Under the pieces are notes generated by a model, which did not search any database, was not told the origin of the DNA, and was given only the letters and a program-made list of their open reading frames with translations. A stretch of 64,000 nucleotides of DNA, taken from positions 89,842,260 to 89,906,259 of the forward strand of contig NC_134458.1 in NCBI RefSeq assembly GCF_047948215.1, in the 5' to 3' direction. Source of the stretch: Lycorma delicatula (Eukaryota; Arthropoda; Insecta; Hemiptera; Fulgoridae). The translations under genes were made by a program, and so were the position numbers. Positions 60,941 to 64,000 of the stretch are shown in pieces; positions within the stretch are counted from its first letter, which is position 1; each line of letters opens with the position of its first letter.

Positions 60941-63900
60941 GTCCTTCTGACGCACCTACTTCGACCGAATTTTATTATGTTTAATTTGCTGATCAAGATC
61001 ATTTATAATTTCAATTTTAACCAAAGATATATTATAATTTTTACCAACGCCATTGTAATTTAAGCTGCATTATACGAGACGAGTTTTTAATTTTAGTTAT
61101 CAAAACCTCACTTACACACCGATTAGTAAAATGAAATAGTAGCTTGTTCTAAAAATTAAAAATTTACTTTTTAAATATTTTACGAATTTTAATCAGTTCA
61201 AATAAAAAATAGAAGTAAAATAAGCAAAATCATATACATAAATATAAATTGTTTTTTTTTTTTTTACATAAGCCTGTTTTATATTAATATTTTCAATCAT
61301 AAGAAACCATCTGATCTCTCAGATAAAATAACAAGTAAATAAGGTAGGGTTATTAGAACGGGGATTCTAGTAGCATTTTCCAATGGCGGTTAAAAACACT
61401 CCCTCATAACACATTTTCCGAGTCAACCACCAGCAAACAAAATTAATTTATAAATTGCGTCGTGGTTTCAATAAACTGACATATAAGATCGATTTTAAAT
61501 TTTATTATTACTTCCAATTATTTCTTAGATACTGATTTTACTATTATTATTAAATGGTGTTTAGATCGTAATGCGTTACTTGTAACAGATAAATTACTAA
61601 CTGTAATTTTGTTACTGTAATAGAAATCGAACTTTAATCTAATGAGTTTCATTTTTTTCTTCATTAGAGTAACGTGAAAAAAAATTTAATTTACTTTCCA
61701 CAGCCTGATACACAGAAAAAATTATTTAAAAACTTTTTAAAACTTATTAGAAACGAAGTTCTACTTCTAGTATGATAGACCGATTATGAAAAATTATTTT
61801 CTAAAGTTACATTCTTTGTAGAAAATTCGTATTTCTTTTTGCAAAACAATAATTTTAATTATATATTACAATTTTTCTTTTAATAATGACAATAATAAAA
61901 ATACCATTTCAATTAAGATGTCCACAAAAAAAAATCATCGTGTTTTTCATTCACATACAGATCAATTATGTATTAAATCCTCAGATTAAATTTTATTTCA
62001 GCACTGGAAGATTTTCATATCAAAATCCTATAGCATTCCTTTTTCAATATTAATTTTTTTTACACCATTTTAATAAGTAGTATAGTTATAGTATAGTTCC
62101 GTTGCTTATCATTATGATTAAATTACTTTTTGAATCTTCTACAATTCGTAAAAAATATCTGATACATTTTTTTTATAGACTAGTATATGCGTAATTACTG
62201 GCTAACCATATAAAATAAAAACAGAAAAATCCACACACTTTCACTCATAACTATTGTTTTATTTTTATAATCTTTTTAATTTTTTTTTAATAGAAGGAAA
62301 ATTAAATTTAGGAAAGTTATTCCTCAGGATGCCATTAGGAACGAAAGAAAAATCTATTTTAATCAACAATGAAGAAGTTAAATTAAAACTGAATGACAAG
62401 ACCGGAAGAGGTTAAAAATTGAAACCTGTCAGGGATATTCTTTTCAGGTAATAAACTCCCACTACAAAGAGAGCTTTTATCTCACTCGCTCGTAATAGAA
62501 TAAAACGCGGTTCAATTCGATTTTTTAAAAGGTCCAATGCATCTCGTTCAACGTTATATAAAACAATGAAATATATTAGGAATATTTATTTAAAAAATTT
62601 TCTGATCATTATTTATTTACGTTTATCTTCAAGCCGACCCGTTGAGATTTAAAAGGGATAAAATTCGTATCCTTAATCGATATAATATACATTTTGAGCC
62701 TGTTGTGATAGAAGCTTGAAATTCTGTGTGATCACTCCAAAAACTTGAAAACAGATGTCCGATTTTCCATTTGGATGGTACGTCAAATATCATAATCCTA
62801 ATAGTAATAGGGCCGATCTAATCCTAATCACAGATCACTCGCCAAAATTATACTGCCATTCACAAGAATATCAAGAATACAAATATCAAGAATGCAAGGC
62901 TTAATAGGGAGAGTAAAAAATGAGATAGTTTGCTGTTATCTTTTTCACCGGGTTAAAATAACGATTTCATATCAGCACGCAAGCCCACTGAAATGTACGT
63001 GGTATTCTACACGTGACGCTAACAATCTGTTCGCCGCAGGGAATGACTGTCTGGTGAACACCAGTACTCTCAATAAAAAACAGGTCTCACCGGTGTGTCT
63101 TGTACATAAAGGTGCTTTACGTGTTTAACAGTCAAAAGAAAAACTAGGATAGAGTGTGAAACAACAAAATTATGTACCGCTTTCTGTGGTGAAACAAAGC
63201 ATTAAATATGCTTTAACTCAGTAAGGGGAAACCCTTTTAAATTACCCCTGAAAATGGATTAAATCCTGATTTTTTTTCGTCGTATATTTTCCCTTTCATC
63301 GGAAATAAAATCTAGAATTCGGTTCTGGCTCTCTCCAGCAATATGGGGAAAAATGAAGGCTTTTCTTTGAAACATTCCTAAAATAGTGAAACAGGACAAC
63401 CATGAAGTTTCTAATTCTGTAAATATTCTTAAGATGAATACTCGATAAAACCCGATGAATACTAACTTTGAAATCGATGAAAATGTATATCAGGATTTCC
63501 CGTTAAACCATCCTTAAGCAATAACTAGATAAATAATTCTCTTAATTCTAGTTTATATTGCGACAGTGCTGAAAACCGTCATGGCAAAATAACAGAACAT
63601 CATGTTTAGGACAAAATCTGTAATACCATGTAACAAATTACGCAATCTGTCGGACAACGAATTACAAAATCGATCTAACTATATTTAATGCACACCGATC
63701 TGCAATTACAATATATTTCTTTGAATTTGTAAGGCCACAATATACAAACGAAAGTGTTTAGTATTAGGTGTTCAATATTTCAGCTAGTAAACAAAAATGG
63801 ATTGTATAAGTTAGTTTTTTTCATTTTTAGTTATTAAGCCCACTAAATCTAACTTAGCTTAATTGAAAGCCGAGTTAGCAGCTTGAAAACTATAATAATC

Positions 63901-64000
63901 GATTAGAAATAATAACACTGTATCGACTGTAACTAATGATTTCATTATCGAAAATTTTAATATTTTTTATAATTTATAATAAAATCATTCAATTACATTA
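60941..64000. other. AT-rich stretch, nothing recognised
   Basis: No supported gene or element. Bases 62400-63400 are mildly GC-richer and include a 78-codon open frame (62892-63128) without family motifs. Confidence 0.5.

Noticed and set aside
62892..63128. Open frame of 78 codons in a GC-richer patch
   Set aside because: No recognisable domain or splice context. Left as unassigned sequence.

Overview
The window is AT-rich eukaryotic DNA, most likely from an arthropod with a large, repeat-laden genome. An insect is probable and a hemipteran is a guess. The evidence is the mobile-element mix: R1/Jockey-like and RTE-like non-LTR retrotransposons, irritans/mauritiana-type mariners, arthropod-type Tc1/mariner relatives (the kind often labelled DUF4817 or Tc3 transposase), a Penelope-like element, a hAT fragment and a tRNA-derived SINE, plus abundant (TA)n, (CA)n and (TC)n microsatellites. 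I found no intact host protein-coding gene, tRNA, rRNA or CRISPR. No reading frame looks like a complete gene, and those with recognisable homology are all transposon remains with stops and frameshifts. The window reads as intergenic or long-intron DNA.

Layout. 1-0.9 kb: C-terminal part of a non-LTR ORF2 (minus). 1.76 kb: a perfect 14-bp RFX-type X-box palindrome. 2.6-3.4 kb: a long foldback (MITE-like) element. 4.0-5.1 kb: a decayed Tc1/mariner-like element with terminal inverted repeats. 5.9-6.25 kb: a SINE with a perfect 16-bp target duplication. 6.4-7.5 kb: a short Penelope-like element with a GIY-YIG domain, inverted terminal repeats and a 12-bp target duplication. 11.1-14.4 kb: a short tandem repeat and two copies of an unnamed repeat, one split by a ~400-bp insertion. 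16.5-18.5 kb: an internally deleted mariner, an inverted repeat and two large microsatellites. 25.4-26.5 kb: a degenerate long-period direct repeat. 31.0-32.9 kb: Tc1/mariner-like 3' remnants in tandem. 34-36 kb: a (CA)n tract and a (TA)n cruciform. 37.5-38.7 kb: RTE-like reverse transcriptase remains. 39.6-40.8 kb: ~158-bp degenerate tandem modules and a hAT tail. 41.0-42.6 kb: a near full-length dead Tc1/mariner-like transposase and SINE copies. 48.9-49.3 kb: an inverted repeat between microsatellites. 53.2-56.6 kb: a nested cluster (deleted transposon, LINE interrupted by a SINE, and a 5'-truncated LINE with a possible insertion in its ORF). 59.25-60.9 kb: a near full-length dead mariner followed by a ~158-bp tandem repeat. 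Long stretches between these (20.0-25.4, 26.5-31.0, 42.6-48.9 and 56.7-59.2 kb) show nothing recognisable.

Nothing here forms an operon or pathway. What can be read is a stratigraphy of insertions: old DNA transposons and LINEs reduced to fragments, with younger SINEs and the Penelope-like element that still carry clear target-site duplications. All family assignments were made by eye from motif recognition, with no database search.
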